The notes under the pieces: generated by a model
The model's database searches: none
What the model saw: the letters and a program-made list of their open reading frames with translations, nothing else
Told to the model about the DNA's origin: nothing
Program-made: the position numbers and the translations under genes
Shown: piece by piece, positions 12,976 through 24,054 of the stretch
Layout of the letters: each line of letters starts with the position of its first letter
How positions within the stretch are numbered: the first letter of the stretch is position 1
Assembly (NCBI GenBank): GCA_000727475.1
Contig: KL647293.1
Coordinates: forward strand, 287,216-351,215
Source: Sarcocystis neurona
Taxonomy: Eukaryota > Apicomplexa > Conoidasida > Eucoccidiorida > Sarcocystidae
DNA: 64,000 bases
Direction of reading: 5' to 3'

Positions 12976-15900
12976 TAGATAAGGCCTGATGCGGATATAT
13001 ATATATATACATGTAAATAACCACACACGTACATATACATATATGTCTATCGTTATCTAAATAGAGAGAGAGGTGGACATATATACATATATAGTGACTT
13101 GAATACCAACATACGTGGTAATGTGTATATATATATATATAGTTACTTAAATGACGATATATGGGGACATATATAGAGATATATATATATATGTAGTCAT
13201 TCTTATAACAAATACACGTGGAGATACACATATATATACATATCGTTATCTGAATACAGATGTACGTGGATATATATATATATGTATGTGTCCTTATGTA
13301 TATGCCTACATATATTTACGCAGTGTTAATGTATACATCTGTTGTGCATATGTACGCATCCGTGTATAATAGGAATATATGCGTAGAACTGGCAGGAGGA
13401 AGGTTGAGTGGAGGTAAGAAGGCAGTTGAGATTCAGAGCAGCAGAGCAGGAGGAGCGGGTCTCTGCAGCCGCGTGGCTGCAACAGCGGCAGCATCACGAC
13501 GGATGGAGCCGCACGAGGACAGCAGCAGCAGTAGCAACTTCCCGCAGTGGCAGCAACAGCCTGCCGCAGCAGTATCAGCAATAGTATTGACGTCGCGGCA
13601 GCGGGACGGCTGTAGCAGCAACAGAGGCAGCAGAACAGCAGCCACGTCATTGGAGGAGAAGTCTGCGGCAGCACGTTAGCGACAACAGCAGCAGGCACGC
13701 GACAGATGCAGCAGGAGCGCAATAGGAGAAGCAACACGCCTGTGCTGCCGCAAATGCTGCAACACACGCGCTGCAATACGTGCTGCGCTGCGGCACAGCA
13801 GCAGTCGTCACGCCGCGCAGCAGCAGAGATGCTGCAGCGGGGGATGCAGCAACAAAGCGGCGTGGCAGGAGCGGCGTAGCGCGTACAACCGTCGCGGAAT
13901 CCGAGCCGCAGCCCGTTCAGGAAGAACAGAGGCGTCGGCAGAAGGAGGTTTCCGCCAGCCCCACGACGGGAACGGCGGCGCGATTCGCCCAGCAGCAGTA
14001 GCAGCAGCAGTACCGGCAGCTACGAACGCGAACCCAGTGCGCAGTGCAGCTGGAAGGTGAGTTGCCTACTGGTAGACGACGACGTAGCAGCAGCGCAGAG
14101 CGACGCCCGCTCCTTCCTGCGAGAAGAAACGTTGTGGGAAGAGCCGCACTGCAGCAGAGCCCCCCCTCCCCCATAGGACGGCAGCAAAGGTGTGCCGTTA
14201 GCAGAAAAGCCGAGAATCTCCGAAGAAATGGACGACGTGCGGCCTGCAAAAGCAGCAAAATAAAACTCTCACAAATACACGCAGAGTGATAACGCGGCCC
14301 CAGGACGACGCGTGTCCACATCAACCGCAGGCATGCACACGTGTACAGCGGCATGTTGCCGCCCACGCAGAGAAGCCTGTCACGCACACGCCACCGCCTT
14401 CCACGGCTCTGTGCTGCTGCTGCTGCAGGCTGTTGCAGCGCTGCTGTTTCAGCAAAAAACGTGGCCTCCCTGTAGAATCCTGACAAGCATGCCAACGCCT
14501 ACATGCATGCATATTTACGTGCGTACACTGCAAGAGTGAGTGGGACGTTCCTCTATATCTGTGTGTATGTATGTCCATATGCACACAATGCAAGCATATG
14601 TACGCCGCTTCATCCTGTGTTGAGGTAGGTGTACACAGACGTGTGGGACGTTGGTTTTCTAGGTATATATTGCTGGGCGGGAGCAGGCTCTGTTTTCCCT
14701 TGGCTTGTGTGTGTTGCTGCTGCGGCAGCGCCCCTTGCCGCGCGTCGTCGTCTCCCTGCGTTTCTCTTCGTTGCTGCCGCTGCTGTTGCTGGCCAGGAAA
14801 CCCCGCTGCTGCTGCTCGCGCACTTTCTGCTGCTGCAGCTGCTTCTGGTTGTTCCTCCACACGCGCGTGGACTTCCCTGCCGCGCCTTTGGCGGCCCTCC
14901 TCCTGCGGCTCGTTGCCGCGCGCGGGCAAGTGTGCTGCTGCCTCCCGTTCCGCTCGTACACGTGCAGCACGCGAGTTCCTTTCTTCGAGAATTCTTTCTC
15001 CTTCCCCCCTGCTGCACGTCGTCGGTTTCTCCGGCAGGCCCCCAGCGCAGAAGTGGAATGCAACGCCCCCCCTCCCCCCGCCAATACACGCAGAGTAGCA
15101 GCAGCAGAGCCGTGTAAAGTCACGCGCCTTCCTCCTCCTCGCGGGCTTCTGTTCTCAAGTTGCCTGCGCCAGGGTGAGGGCAGAAATGCATGCATGTGGA
15201 CTTCCTAGCTGCTGAGTAGTTCTGCCTTCCACCTTGCCTTCCCCGCGTCATTTCTCTGCGGCCCACCCCCGGCTTCTCCCACGCGGCTCTCCAGACGGCA
15301 CTGCTGCGAGTCACACGTCGCAGCAGACACGCCCGCATGCAGCGCTTCCCTCTCGCTGTCCAGCTGCTCTCTTCTTTTTCTTCTTTCGCTCGGGGCAGCC
15401 CGCGACACTCACACGCATGGGGTGAAATGGATATCCCCTGCTGCGTCCCCTTCCCCGTCCCTCAGACGTCCAAGGGCGAGCCTTACGGCCGTCGAGCCGC
15501 TGCGCAAGGCAGCCGCTTTCCCTTTCTTCTGTGTCCCCGTAAAAGACGCATGCTGCAGAAGTGTGACAAACCTCAGATCTCTCTGTATTTAATTCATTAT
15601 TCTTCTGTGTCTGCGTTTCTCTCCCCCGTCTCTTCCTGCGGCGCCTGCAAAAACCTGTCGGAGGCTTCCCCGTCCTGTCTCGAGCGCTTGCACGAACACT
15701 CCAGGCAGCTTCAGACGGTGCTCCTGCAGCTTCTCAGCAGCAGTTTCTTCTCCCGCAGCTGTCCCAAGCTACAGCCTCCTGAAAGTCTGCGGTCGCTGCG
15801 CGCGGTTGCCACGAACACGTTTTGCTCCACGAGACGCGCGGGGGGGGGGGGGGTGAGGCGTCGAGGCCGGCCACCTTTTCAGTCCACCACGCGCCGCGTG

Positions 15901-18255
15901 TCTCGTCTCGCTCGCTCGCGCTGCGGTCTCCCGGGGAGTTGCCACGGAGCGTCGCTGGAGAGCAGCAGACTTCTTTCACAGTGGAAGAAGGCCGGCTCCG
16001 CTCAAGACTCTCACAGATGAATTCCGCTGACTTTCTCCCAGGCACGCCCGGCAAGAAGAGACGACTCCCGATCGTCCACCGACCCGCCTGCTGCACCCGG
16101 CAGTCGTATCACGCTATTGCCCTTTCTGCGCAAATATGCTCAACACCCCGTATATACGTATATATCTGTGTACCTATATACATATACATATACATACATA
16201 TATATACGTGCTTCTCTCTCACTCTCTGTCTCTCTTTCGCTGTCTCTCTCTACCTACCCATATATGTATAGAAAGAGGTATATATATATATACGTATGTA
16301 TACAAATACATACGTATACAAATACATATATATATATACCTCTCTCTATACATACATATATGTATACACATATATATTTCTTTTCTCACTCTGTCTCCCT
16401 CTCCCTCTTTCTTTATACATATGTGTATACATATATACGCATAGATTCTTCTTCAGTTTGTAGCGCTGCCACACTGGGTCTGGTGGACGACCTGCAAAGC
16501 TGCGTTTGTTCACGTTTCGTATGTTGGGGGCGTGTGGCCCACCGTTGCGGGGCGGAGGCCCTGCCCGCCGACGCTGTTGCCCTTTTCGTTGCATGCAGTA
16601 CGGACTTTACCTGTCGCAGCTTCATGGGGGAAATTGAAAATGCGCGAGCGCAGCAGGCCACGACCGTCGTCGAGGAGAGCGCTGGTCAGCACCCCGACGA
16701 GCGTCGTCTTCCCGCTGTCAACGTTCCCGACGACAGCAATCCTCACGTCGGCAGCAGCAGCGGCAGCGGCAGAACCAGGAGCAGCAGAAGGCGCAGCAGA
16801 AGGCGTCGCAGCACCTGCAGAGGAAGGAAACGCCTGCTCCTCAGGACCACCAGCAGCCGCAGGTCGGACGCCAGCGGAAGACGCCGCAGCAGCAGCCGCA
16901 GCAGAACCCCCCGCTGCACGCCCCACAGAAGACGACACGGTGTCAGGAACTCGACAGGCAGCAGCAGGAGGACCACCAGCAGATGCAGATGTCACTGCAG
17001 CAGCGGAAAACCGTCTGTGGGGAGTCCGCCCAGGCGCAGCGGAGTCGGCCTGAGCAGGAGCAGTAGCAGCAGCAAAAGAACCAGCACAAGCGTCCGCGTC
17101 GGCCGCGTCGGCAGCAGCCGGGAAAGAAGAGGCGCCCGCAGCGGCAGAGGCCGAACAAGCAGCGGCGCCGGCGCCACAGCAGGCAGCCGGTGCGGAGGAA
17201 CGCGACCCCACACGCGGACACGCTGCAGAAGCAGCCTCCACGGCGACGGTCTCCCCTTGAAATGTTGCTGCTGCTGCTGCTCCCTTGCCGCTCTTCTTCT
17301 CAACAGCAGCAGCAGGGTTGGCAATAGCAGTAGCCGCATCCCCAAGACCAGCACGCCCAGCAGGGGCAGCAACCGCGTCTGTCCCCTGCGTTCTTCGTTG
17401 CCTCGTGTTGGCAGTTGAAGAAGCGGAGGAAGACGAACAGCAGGAAGGAGGGGAAAACGGTGAAGAGGAAGAGTCATTCGTGGAGAAAGGCCGCGATCCT
17501 TTTGTAGACGGTATTGCTGCTGCTCTGAAGGAAGGAGCCCGTGGAGCAGTTTCCGTCGCTGCTTCGCTGTTGCTGTCTCCTGCTGCTGCGGCTTTAATTC
17601 TGCTGGCCTGACTTGCGGTGCTTCTGCTGCCAGTTGCTGCTGGCGGTGGCTGAAGAGCTGCGGCTGCTTCCTGCCCACTTTTTTCCTTCGCCACTGGTGC
17701 AGCTTCGCTTGCGCCTGCTTCTCCACGCAGGCAGCTCCTCCCTGCCTCCTCCGCTGAAGCAGCGTCCGCTGCTGCTGTTGAGGCTGGCCTGTGTCCTTCT
17801 CCTGTTGCTCCTGCGGTCGCAGAGCCGCCTGCGAGTCTTCCTGCACCTGCTCCTGTGGCTCCTCCTCGTCCTGTTGCTGTTGGCGCTGACCCTGCTACTG
17901 TTGCTGCTGCTGCCGCGCTTGCTGCTGCTGCGGCAGGTGGTGCCGCTGCTGCATTTCCCAGTGTCGCAGATCGGGTTGTTGCTGCCTTTGGTGAGTCCAC
18001 GCTGCCTCGCACGACAGCAGGCGGTGCCCCTCCTCCACCAACAGGTGCTGCTGCTGGTGCGGTGGGGCCCTCTTCCACTGCAGCATCCTGCACAGACCCC
18101 TGCTGTTTTTCTCGTGCCGATCGCTGTCGCTGCTGCTTCTTCATACTCCTCGCTTGCTGTTGCTGCAAGGGGTGCTGCTGGGTCGTCTCTCCCCGCTGCA
18201 TTGCATCGCACTGCTTTGAGGAGAAACTGCAGATGCCCGCTTCTGACTGCAACAT
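3193..18255 (-). CDS. GTPBP1: GTPBP1/GTPBP2-type translational GTPase (partial, multi-exon)
   Basis: This gene encodes a cytosolic GTPase of the GTPBP1/GTPBP2 branch of the EF-Tu/EF1A-like translation factors. Recognised exons run right to left: E1 18255-16611, E2 about 12570-11779, E3 6199-5960, E4 3276-3193. E1 carries the P-loop GNVDSGKTT followed by LDDGRG, characteristic of GTPBP1. E2 carries the G3 motif DLCGHE followed by RYLKTTVFG and the G4 motif TKID. E3 holds a GE-rich helix and the start of the beta-barrel domain ([13 protein letters not shown]). E4 continues the barrel (LFLGPD, KRMPVTK). The E3-E4 junction is phase 0 on both sides. The N-terminal ~500 residues are Ala/Gln-rich and unlike animal homologues. 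Three parts are missing: the switch-I (G2) Arg-Thr-Ser-Ser segment between E1 and E2, a short segment between E2 and E3, and everything after E4. Family identity is confident; the complete exon set is not. Confidence 0.85.
3280..3880 (+). repeat. CAG-rich block in GTPase intron
   Basis: CAG/GCAGGAG triplets on the plus strand fill the start of the intron between exons 3 and 4. Confidence 0.85.
3915..4260. repeat. TA/CA-rich intronic tract
   Basis: A long alternating TA, CATATA and CACACAGA tract in the GTPase intron. A second pure TA run lies at about 4605-4631. No exon was seen. Confidence 0.8.
4361..4373 (+). repeat. G13 homopolymer
   Basis: Thirteen consecutive G on the plus strand inside the GTPase intron, so a C tract in the transcript. 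Confidence 0.95.
4986..5950 (-). repeat. CTG-rich block in GTPase intron
   Basis: Dense CTG on the plus strand (CAG on the transcribed strand) runs up to the donor of exon 3. It abuts conserved coding sequence with no buffer. Confidence 0.85.
5960..6199 (-). CDS. GTPBP1: GTPase exon 3: end of G domain, start of beta-barrel
   Basis: This is eighty codons after a TTTCTGCAG acceptor and before a GTACGC donor, phase 0 on both sides. The first part ([18 protein letters not shown]) aligns with the VTGENLDLLK helix of GTPBP1. The second ([20 protein letters not shown]) aligns with the first barrel strands. Exon 2 ends in phase 1, so at least one short exon must lie between them. Confidence 0.8.
6290..8300 (+). 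repeat. CAG-rich block with minisatellite core in GTPase intron
   Basis: CAG/AGA-rich sequence, densest from about 7480. At about 7970-8090 it becomes a minisatellite of AGCAGCAGCGGG-like units. Plus-strand frames through it (including a 260-codon Lys/Arg/Gln frame starting at 7098) show no family resemblance and lie in the intron between GTPase exons 2 and 3. Confidence 0.8.
8460..9850 (-). repeat. CTG-rich block in GTPase intron
   Basis: CTG triplets on the plus strand, nearly perfect between about 9610 and 9840. They are separated from the preceding CAG block by a short TA-rich spacer near 8340-8430. Confidence 0.85.
9945..11710 (+). repeat. CAG-rich block with 24-bp minisatellite
   Basis: CAG on the plus strand. 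At about 10310-10450 it forms a tandem array of ~24-bp units of the type GCAGCAGAGCAACAGAACAG. It ends just downstream of the exon 2 donor. Confidence 0.85.
11779..12570 (-). CDS. GTPBP1: GTPase exon 2: G3 and G4 motifs
   Basis: The conserved part begins near 12100 with a Trp codon that aligns with the Trp before the G3 strand in GTPBP1. It then gives [21 protein letters not shown] and [11 protein letters not shown], and ends at MPM before a GTACGC donor, phase 1. Upstream in the same open frame are an acidic stretch and a sevenfold-codon (AAAAEGS) repeat. An acceptor at 12571 fits the phase of exon 1 but several other AG sites upstream also fit, so the right-hand boundary is provisional. Confidence 0.75.
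12420..12500 (-). repeat. 21-bp coding repeat (AAAAEGS)n in GTPase exon 2 frame
   Basis: Tandem 21-bp units read on the minus strand as repeats of Ala-Ala-Ala-Ala-Glu-Gly-Ser, in frame with the conserved GHERYLK segment. This may be a translated homopolymer-type insertion within the G domain, or intron if exon 2 starts further left. Confidence 0.7.
12935..13380. repeat. TA-rich intronic tract
   Basis: Repeated TATATA, TATACATA and ATACGTGG-type sequence between GTPase exons 1 and 2. No exon was seen. Confidence 0.85.
13435..14160 (+). repeat. CAG-rich block in GTPase intron
   Basis: Degenerate CAG repeats on the plus strand, less pure than the blocks to the left. No conserved coding segment was recognised. 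Confidence 0.75.
14410..15110 (-). repeat. CTG-rich block in GTPase intron
   Basis: CTG triplets on the plus strand with GC-rich interruptions. Minus-strand frames are Lys/Arg/Gln-rich without a family match. Confidence 0.75.
15840..15853 (+). repeat. G14 homopolymer
   Basis: Fourteen consecutive G on the plus strand within the intron between GTPase exons 1 and 2; a second example of the G-tract type seen at 4361. Confidence 0.95.
16135..16445. repeat. TA- and CT-rich intronic tract
   Basis: Alternating TATATA/CATATA and TCTCTCTC sequence, ending about 165 bases downstream of the exon 1 donor. Confidence 0.85.
16611..18255 (-). CDS. GTPBP1: GTPase exon 1: Ala/Gln-rich N-terminus and P-loop
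   Basis: The frame is open from an ATG at 18255 to a GTAAAG donor following 16611, ending in codon phase 1. The first ~500 codons are low-complexity (Ala, Gln, Ser, Pro), the homopolymer-rich coding style typical of Eimeria. The last ~50 codons are conserved: [15 protein letters not shown], then [13 protein letters not shown] and FPHEAATG. The ATG is the first in frame, but the low-complexity part could include unrecognised intron, so the start is uncertain. Confidence 0.75.
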
Positions 18256-21200
18256 TTTGCTGCGCGGATGTCGCTGCTGCTGCTCCCCGGGCTCCTGCTC
18301 CGTCGTCGGCCTGTCTGCTGCTATTGCTGCTGCTGCTGCTGTGCTGCTGCGTCACTGCCGCTGCTGTCGGTTCTGCCACGGGCACTAGTAGACAAGCTGC
18401 GGCAGTTCTTTCTTCTGCCGTTGCTGCCTCCCGGCCAGTCTCCTGTTCATTTACTGCTGCTGCCGGGGACTACGGTGGTCCAAGAGAGGCTCTGCTGGTG
18501 GCCTAAGAGAGGGTCTGCAGCCGCTGCTGCCCCTGCAGCAAACAGACACCGGGTAGCTGCTGTGACGGGAAGATGTGCCTCCGCCCTTCCGGCTACCGTC
18601 GTTTACCAGTGCTGGTGCGTTTGCTGTCGTCTGGTTGGGTCGCCGTCCCTGCTGCAGCACGCGGCACCTGCTGCTGTTCCTGCTGCTGCAGTTCTGGCTC
18701 GTGTTGCTGTGCTCTTGCTGGTCCTGCAGCATCTGCGCCTCCTGCTGCTGCTGCTGCCAAGCTTGCTGCCGTCTTTCTTCTGTCTCTTGCCGCTGGTGAA
18801 GCTGCCGCAAGTCTGTTGCCCTTGCAGCGATTTAGTAGCCAGCCGCTCGCGCGCTGGGGATGCGCCTGCTGCAGCTTACACTGCTGCTGCAGCGGTTTCT
18901 GCTGTATCTCGGGAGGGTTGGCTGCTGCTCGAGACCGTCTACACGTCCTGCGCACCTTGCTGACGCACCTGCTGCTATTGCAGATGCTGCTGCTGCTGCG
19001 GCTGTTCCTTCTGCGTATCCGAGTGGTACTGCAGATGCTGCTGCTGTGGAGCCAGCGGTTGCCCTGCAGCAGTGGGTGTGTTCCGGCTGCCTGTGCTGCG
19101 TTTTGTCGTGGCCGTGCTGCAGTCGCTGATGCCGGTCGGGTCGGCAAAAAAGCGTCACTCCTGGGGCTTTATTACAGAACGCAGCTGCACCTAGCTGCTG
19201 CAGCGAGAGAGTCAACGCAGGCGCGATTCTTAGCGATAATTGCCGGCAGCAGCACACACAGTAGCAGGAGCAGCAGCAGCAGCAACAACAGAGGTCGCAA
19301 TAGCAGCAGCAGTGACGAAGCTGCAGTCGCAAAAGCAGCGGCTGATCTGCCACAAGAGCAGCAGGAGCAGCACGGCACCAACACCGGCGGAAAGGCGAGG
19401 AAGGGCAGTGGTACACAAGCAGCTGCTGCTGCGACCTTGCACGGGCAGTAGCAGCTGCAAGAGGAGCAACTGCAGTGGGGCATTAGCACGAGCAGCAGTG
19501 CCCCCAGCAAACTGAGGGTATCTGTGGCTCGTCCTGTCGTGGAAGCAGCAACAAAAGCTGCGTTACGCTACGAGGCAGCTGGTGGTGCTGCTCAGGCAGG
19601 AGTTACACTCTGTGCGAGGGAAGTGGGTGGGTACACCCGGGGGAGTTGGGTAGCTGGAGTCGCGCGCACCGTATACACATACTAGGAGATGCGGAGAATA
19701 TAAGGAGAACAGTAGGACAGTTCTGGACAAACAAGAGAGAGAGAGGCGCATAGGAAGTGGCTGAGGCAGCTGCAGAGCAGCGAGCCGCGCGTTGTGTCGG
19801 AGGGCGGCTATAGGGCAGCAGCAGCAGCAGCAGGACTGCAGCACAGCCCCGCAGCAGTCGCGATCGACGGCAGCAAGCTAGGGAGAGCCCGCCCGGGAGC
19901 ACGAGGGAGAGTCGCAACGGAAGAAAACCACTGCAGCTCGACAGACCACTGCCTGGTTCTTTCGTTCTGACGCGCAAGAAAGGGACTTTAGCACGGGCGG
20001 ACCGAAGTTGTTCCTCCCCGTCGCCGTCAGCTACTGCTGCTGCTGCTGGTTTGCTGTTGCAGCTCTGCGCGGCTTTGCTGCGGCGGATTGTGACACTCAA
20101 CGCGCCGGCGCTTGGCTGCGATAACAACTCCTGCGCGTTACGCTGCTGCTGCTGTTGCTGTGGCAGTTGGTATTGTGCCTGTGTGCTGCTGCTCCATTTC
20201 CCTCGATTGTGTGGCAGTCTCTCGCCGCGGCTGCATGGCCGGCCCTTCGCACAGGTCCACTGCGAGCTAGATCCTTTTCCCACGGTGGTGCGAGACACAC
20301 ACGGCTGCAGCTGCTCCTTGGTGTGCCGGTGAGGGCTTAGGGATGCCCCGCCGGCCTACTGCCTTCGTGGAGCCTTCTCGTCGTCCTCCGCTGCGCGGGA
20401 TATTCATTCACGCTTGGCTGCTGCTGCTGCTTCTGCTGCACCCCGTGCCAACTGTGGTGCGTCTGCTTTGTCCGACTGCTGCTGTTACAAGAGCGCTAGA
20501 TGGAAGCGTGTGCGTTTTGCTGCTACTTTGAAAAGGCTGCATGTGGCGCCACCAGCAGACTGCGCAGCAGCACATCCTAGAGAAACGGCAAAATACGCCA
20601 CCAGCTCCCGATACAGCAGCGGCCGCTCTCTCGACAGAACACGTACGTTACGCGGCTTCTTGTCGCTCCGCTTGGTTCGCGAGCACTATCACAATTGGGT
20701 CTCTGTTGTTGTGGCTACCCTTGCTGCTTGTCATACGAACGCTACGTTCTCGTCGGACATCCAAAGTCCTGCTGGTGTCTGCCTGCAACTACTACTCCAG
20801 GTAGTGCTGCAGAGCCTGCTAATCCCAATAATGTTAACGCGGCTCTAGCTCCGCTGCTACTGTAGGTGCTACTGCCGGCATCGCTGCGAACACGTTGTAT
20901 TCGCTAATGCAGCTGCTGATATTCGTGATGCTTCTGCTGCGGTATCGATTAGGGCTGGCATCCCCCCACGCGTGTCCCTCGTAGGACGTCTCTCTCGCTG
21001 CTGCTGCTCCTGCTGGAAGTTCTTCCACTGCACCGACACACGTGGTAGAATGTCCTACGCCTTCGCCAACAGGCAGACCAGCACAGACGCAGACGTATCA
21101 ACGCTCCGCAGGTGCTACACGAAAGGAGCACGAGGACGCTGCACCACACGAGAGTCGCAGGGCGGTGGGGGTGTTGCCAAGAGAAAAACTACGCTGCTTG

Positions 21201-22130
21201 CGTTGCCGGTGATCTTGCTGCTGCTCTGAAGCGAATGGGATGGAAGAGATGTGTCACCTGCACCCGCTGCGAATGGCAAGTCGTCGGCCGTTCAGACTTC
21301 TCTGTTCTGGTACTGCTGCCACTGCTGCATCCCCGCCGTCCGCTGCTGCTTCGGCTCGTCCGCTGATATTCACAAGAGTGTAGCTCGCGCCACCAGCGCT
21401 TCAACTGCTGCTGCTGCTGGCGTAGTATTACCTGCTGTCGGCGCTGCCGGTACCCGTGAGACTGCTGCATTAATGGAGGAGCTGTTCTGCTGCGTAGGAG
21501 GTAGGCATGCGTTGCGGCACACTGCTAATTTCCTGCTGGGGTAGACACCGCAGGACTACGACACGCACGGAACGCTAAATCTTCACTTCAGTTGGCTGCT
21601 GCTGCTGCTGCCGCTGCGGCACGCGCTGGAGCCGTACATGCTTGCGCCGTCGCGGCCCCCGGCTGCTGCAAGAGCTGCTGCTCTGTCTGCGGAAACAGTA
21701 GGCGCGACCCACGGCGCCCCACGGCAGCATCACCACTGCATCTATCGCTTTCGGCTGCAGACCCACCCTGCTGATCTATCGGCAACCGCATCAACTAGAC
21801 AGGCTCCTCCTTTTGTCTGCTGCTGCATATGGTGTTGTGACAACGCTCCTCCTCCGCAGCAGCAGCAGCAGTGACAAGTTTCATAGAACAGCAAAGCTTC
21901 TCTACCTCCTCGCTCTTCGAGTGCGGCGTGGGGCTGTAGCACAGGCCGCAGCAAGCAGATTGCTGCTGCTCGGTGGCTGTCTGAACGAACAACGCGCGAG
22001 TGTTCTCCTGAGCCAGTGCAGCAGCACCACCAGCAGGAGCACCAACAGGAGCAGTAGCAGCAGCAGTACGAGCGAAAGTAGTAGACACGCGTCCCGCCGT
22101 CACCGCCAGACTGCAGCCGAGCACGCTCTC
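18256..22130. repeat. Intergenic CTG/CAG blocks of alternating polarity
   Basis: This stretch holds CTG on plus to about 19130, CAG on plus at about 19200-19970, CTG at about 20030-21850, then CAG at about 21860-22090. All large frames are repeat read-throughs. The first part lies just upstream of the GTPase ATG and may contain its promoter or 5' exons, which I could not identify. Confidence 0.7.
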
Positions 22131-23470
22131 TAGGCTCTAGCATGGGAGCTTGGCTTGTACGGAGCTCCAGTCCGCCGACGCTTGCATGGTGGAGGAAGGA
22201 AGACGCTACATCTACATGTCGGTGCTGCTGGCTCAGGCAAAGCGCAACAACAACTCTGGCCGGCAACAGCAAAGAAGCCAGCAATAATGTGAGCCGCGTG
22301 TCCAGCGATGCAGCCGGCGTGCGTCACCTGGCGGGTACACGTAGGTGTGCAGTTTTGCAAAGGCATGAAACAGACATACCGTCCATCGCCTGAGGAAAAA
22401 AGAACAGAACCAGGCCGTCGAGCACACAACATTAGACACAAGCGTCTGAAGCAACGCAACGTAATCCTGTTTCTAAATCTTCTTACGTGGGTCTCCACAA
22501 GCGCGTAGGAGCGTATTTGTGTAGTGTCAATAAGCGGACAGCGGGCGTCGCACACACATGTGTCGGTCGGTGTGCAGACGTCTTTTGATGGCTCGACAGA
22601 AATATAAAAATAGGGGACCGTATATGCATATCTGAAAATGACGGCTATTCGCGCAGCCACGCGTGCCTACGTCCGCGCTCACTTTTTACACCTGTTTCTA
22701 GCTAAATGGCGAAAATATACACAAGTCTGATGCAGTTCATGAAGGTATATGGATGCGTATGCCTGTATATGCACACCCGTGTATGCGCACCCTCACACGC
22801 ACTCACGTGCCTATATATGATACACTCTTGACACGACTCTACTTTTTGTCGGCCTGACGACGGCAGTAGACACGCAGTTGACACGAATCTTTTCATGGGC
22901 AACCAAGGCGCTCGTGGCTGCTACAGCTGCTCCGCGTGTATTGTCGTCGTCCACCCCTGGGACCTGCATGACGTTATCATCTTCTCTCGCGTAGCCGAAT
23001 GTGAGCTGAGAAGGCCACCTGTATTCCTCTGCAGGAATAGATGTATGGAGGGAGACTGGCTGTATCCGTATGCGGGTATGTGTGCGCACGCGTCCCGAGG
23101 GCGACAGGGCAAGAGCAAGTCACGTACGACGGTACAATACATTACATGCAGTTATACGGGAAAAGGAACGCTAGCGCGTGGTATTCGTTGGGTTACCTCT
23201 TCAGACACGTCACAGATGGGACGTGCGTTGCGCGGTATGCGTGTGGGAGTTGACAGGTTGCTAGCAGAAAGCGTGTTTCTTGGGTCGGTATTTACCAACG
23301 GGTTCAGTGGGTACATGTATAGGGTGTGAGAAAGAGTAGACACACCAAGCGCAAGACGGCCTTCCCCGTGGAACGCAGCAATACGAGAAATGCCGCGTAA
23401 GCACGTGTACGCAGGTGTGCTGTCGAAGAAGCGAAGATAAACGTGCTTGTGGTGAAACAAACAAACAAAC
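22131..23470. other. Unique sequence, no gene assigned
   Basis: Repeat-poor sequence of balanced composition. Frames of 90-145 codons exist on both strands (for example 22895-23329 plus, 22811-23089 minus). None resembles a known family, and such lengths are expected by chance. Confidence 0.5.
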
Positions 23471-23492
23471 GAACACACACACACACACACAT
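23471..23492. repeat. (AC)n microsatellite
   Basis: A run of about eleven AC dinucleotides. Confidence 0.9.
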
Positions 23493-23759
23493 ACACGCTG
23501 CGGCACCGTAGCTAAGTGTGTATATTCGTGTATACGGGTAGAGACGTCAGGACGTGGGCACGTGATAGCATAAGTGCGCCGTGTTGAACAAGGAAACTAG
23601 TGTGACACGCACTGCTTGTATAGTCGGCGCAGGTGCAGTAGTATCAGCCCAGGGACACAAGATAGACGCGGCTCCATTACAGCAATGATGCAAGAGAGGC
23701 AAGCGTGCCGTGCGTCGAGAGGACAAGGGCAGCATCTGTGAAAGAGAGAAGCAACACAG

Positions 23760-24010
23760 CTTCATCAGCACCTGCGTGCAGCAACAGCGATTCAACTGTA
23801 GCAGCACCAACAGCGATTCAGCTGTAGCAGCGGCAACAGTAAGGCACCGGTGTCTCCGCTGTGCGCCATCATTTCCGCAACAGCACCAACAACAGCTGTT
23901 CAGCTGGGCAGCAGCAGCTTCATCAGCCACACCTTCATCAGCAACAGTTTCACCAGCAACAGCTTCATCAGCAACAGCATCATCAGCAGCAGCAGCGACA
24001 CTAGTCCGGC
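23760..24010 (+). repeat. Short CAG/CAACAG block
   Basis: Interrupted CAACAG and TCATCAGCAACAG units on the plus strand, just 3' of the hypothetical minus-strand gene that ends at 24055. Confidence 0.8.
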
Positions 24011-24054
24011 AACTGTCACTCGGCAGCAGCAACCCGGCAGCTCTGTCCAACGTT

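Noticed and set aside
13260..13400. CRISPR-like or origin-like repeat arrays
   Set aside because: Repeats are simple TA/CATATA tracts with no regular spacer structure, and the host is clearly eukaryotic.
15990..16045. Candidate GTPase switch-I exon (Arg-Asn-Ser-Ser-Val)
   Set aside because: The essential Thr is replaced, no convincing donor follows, and the rest does not align with GTPBP1.
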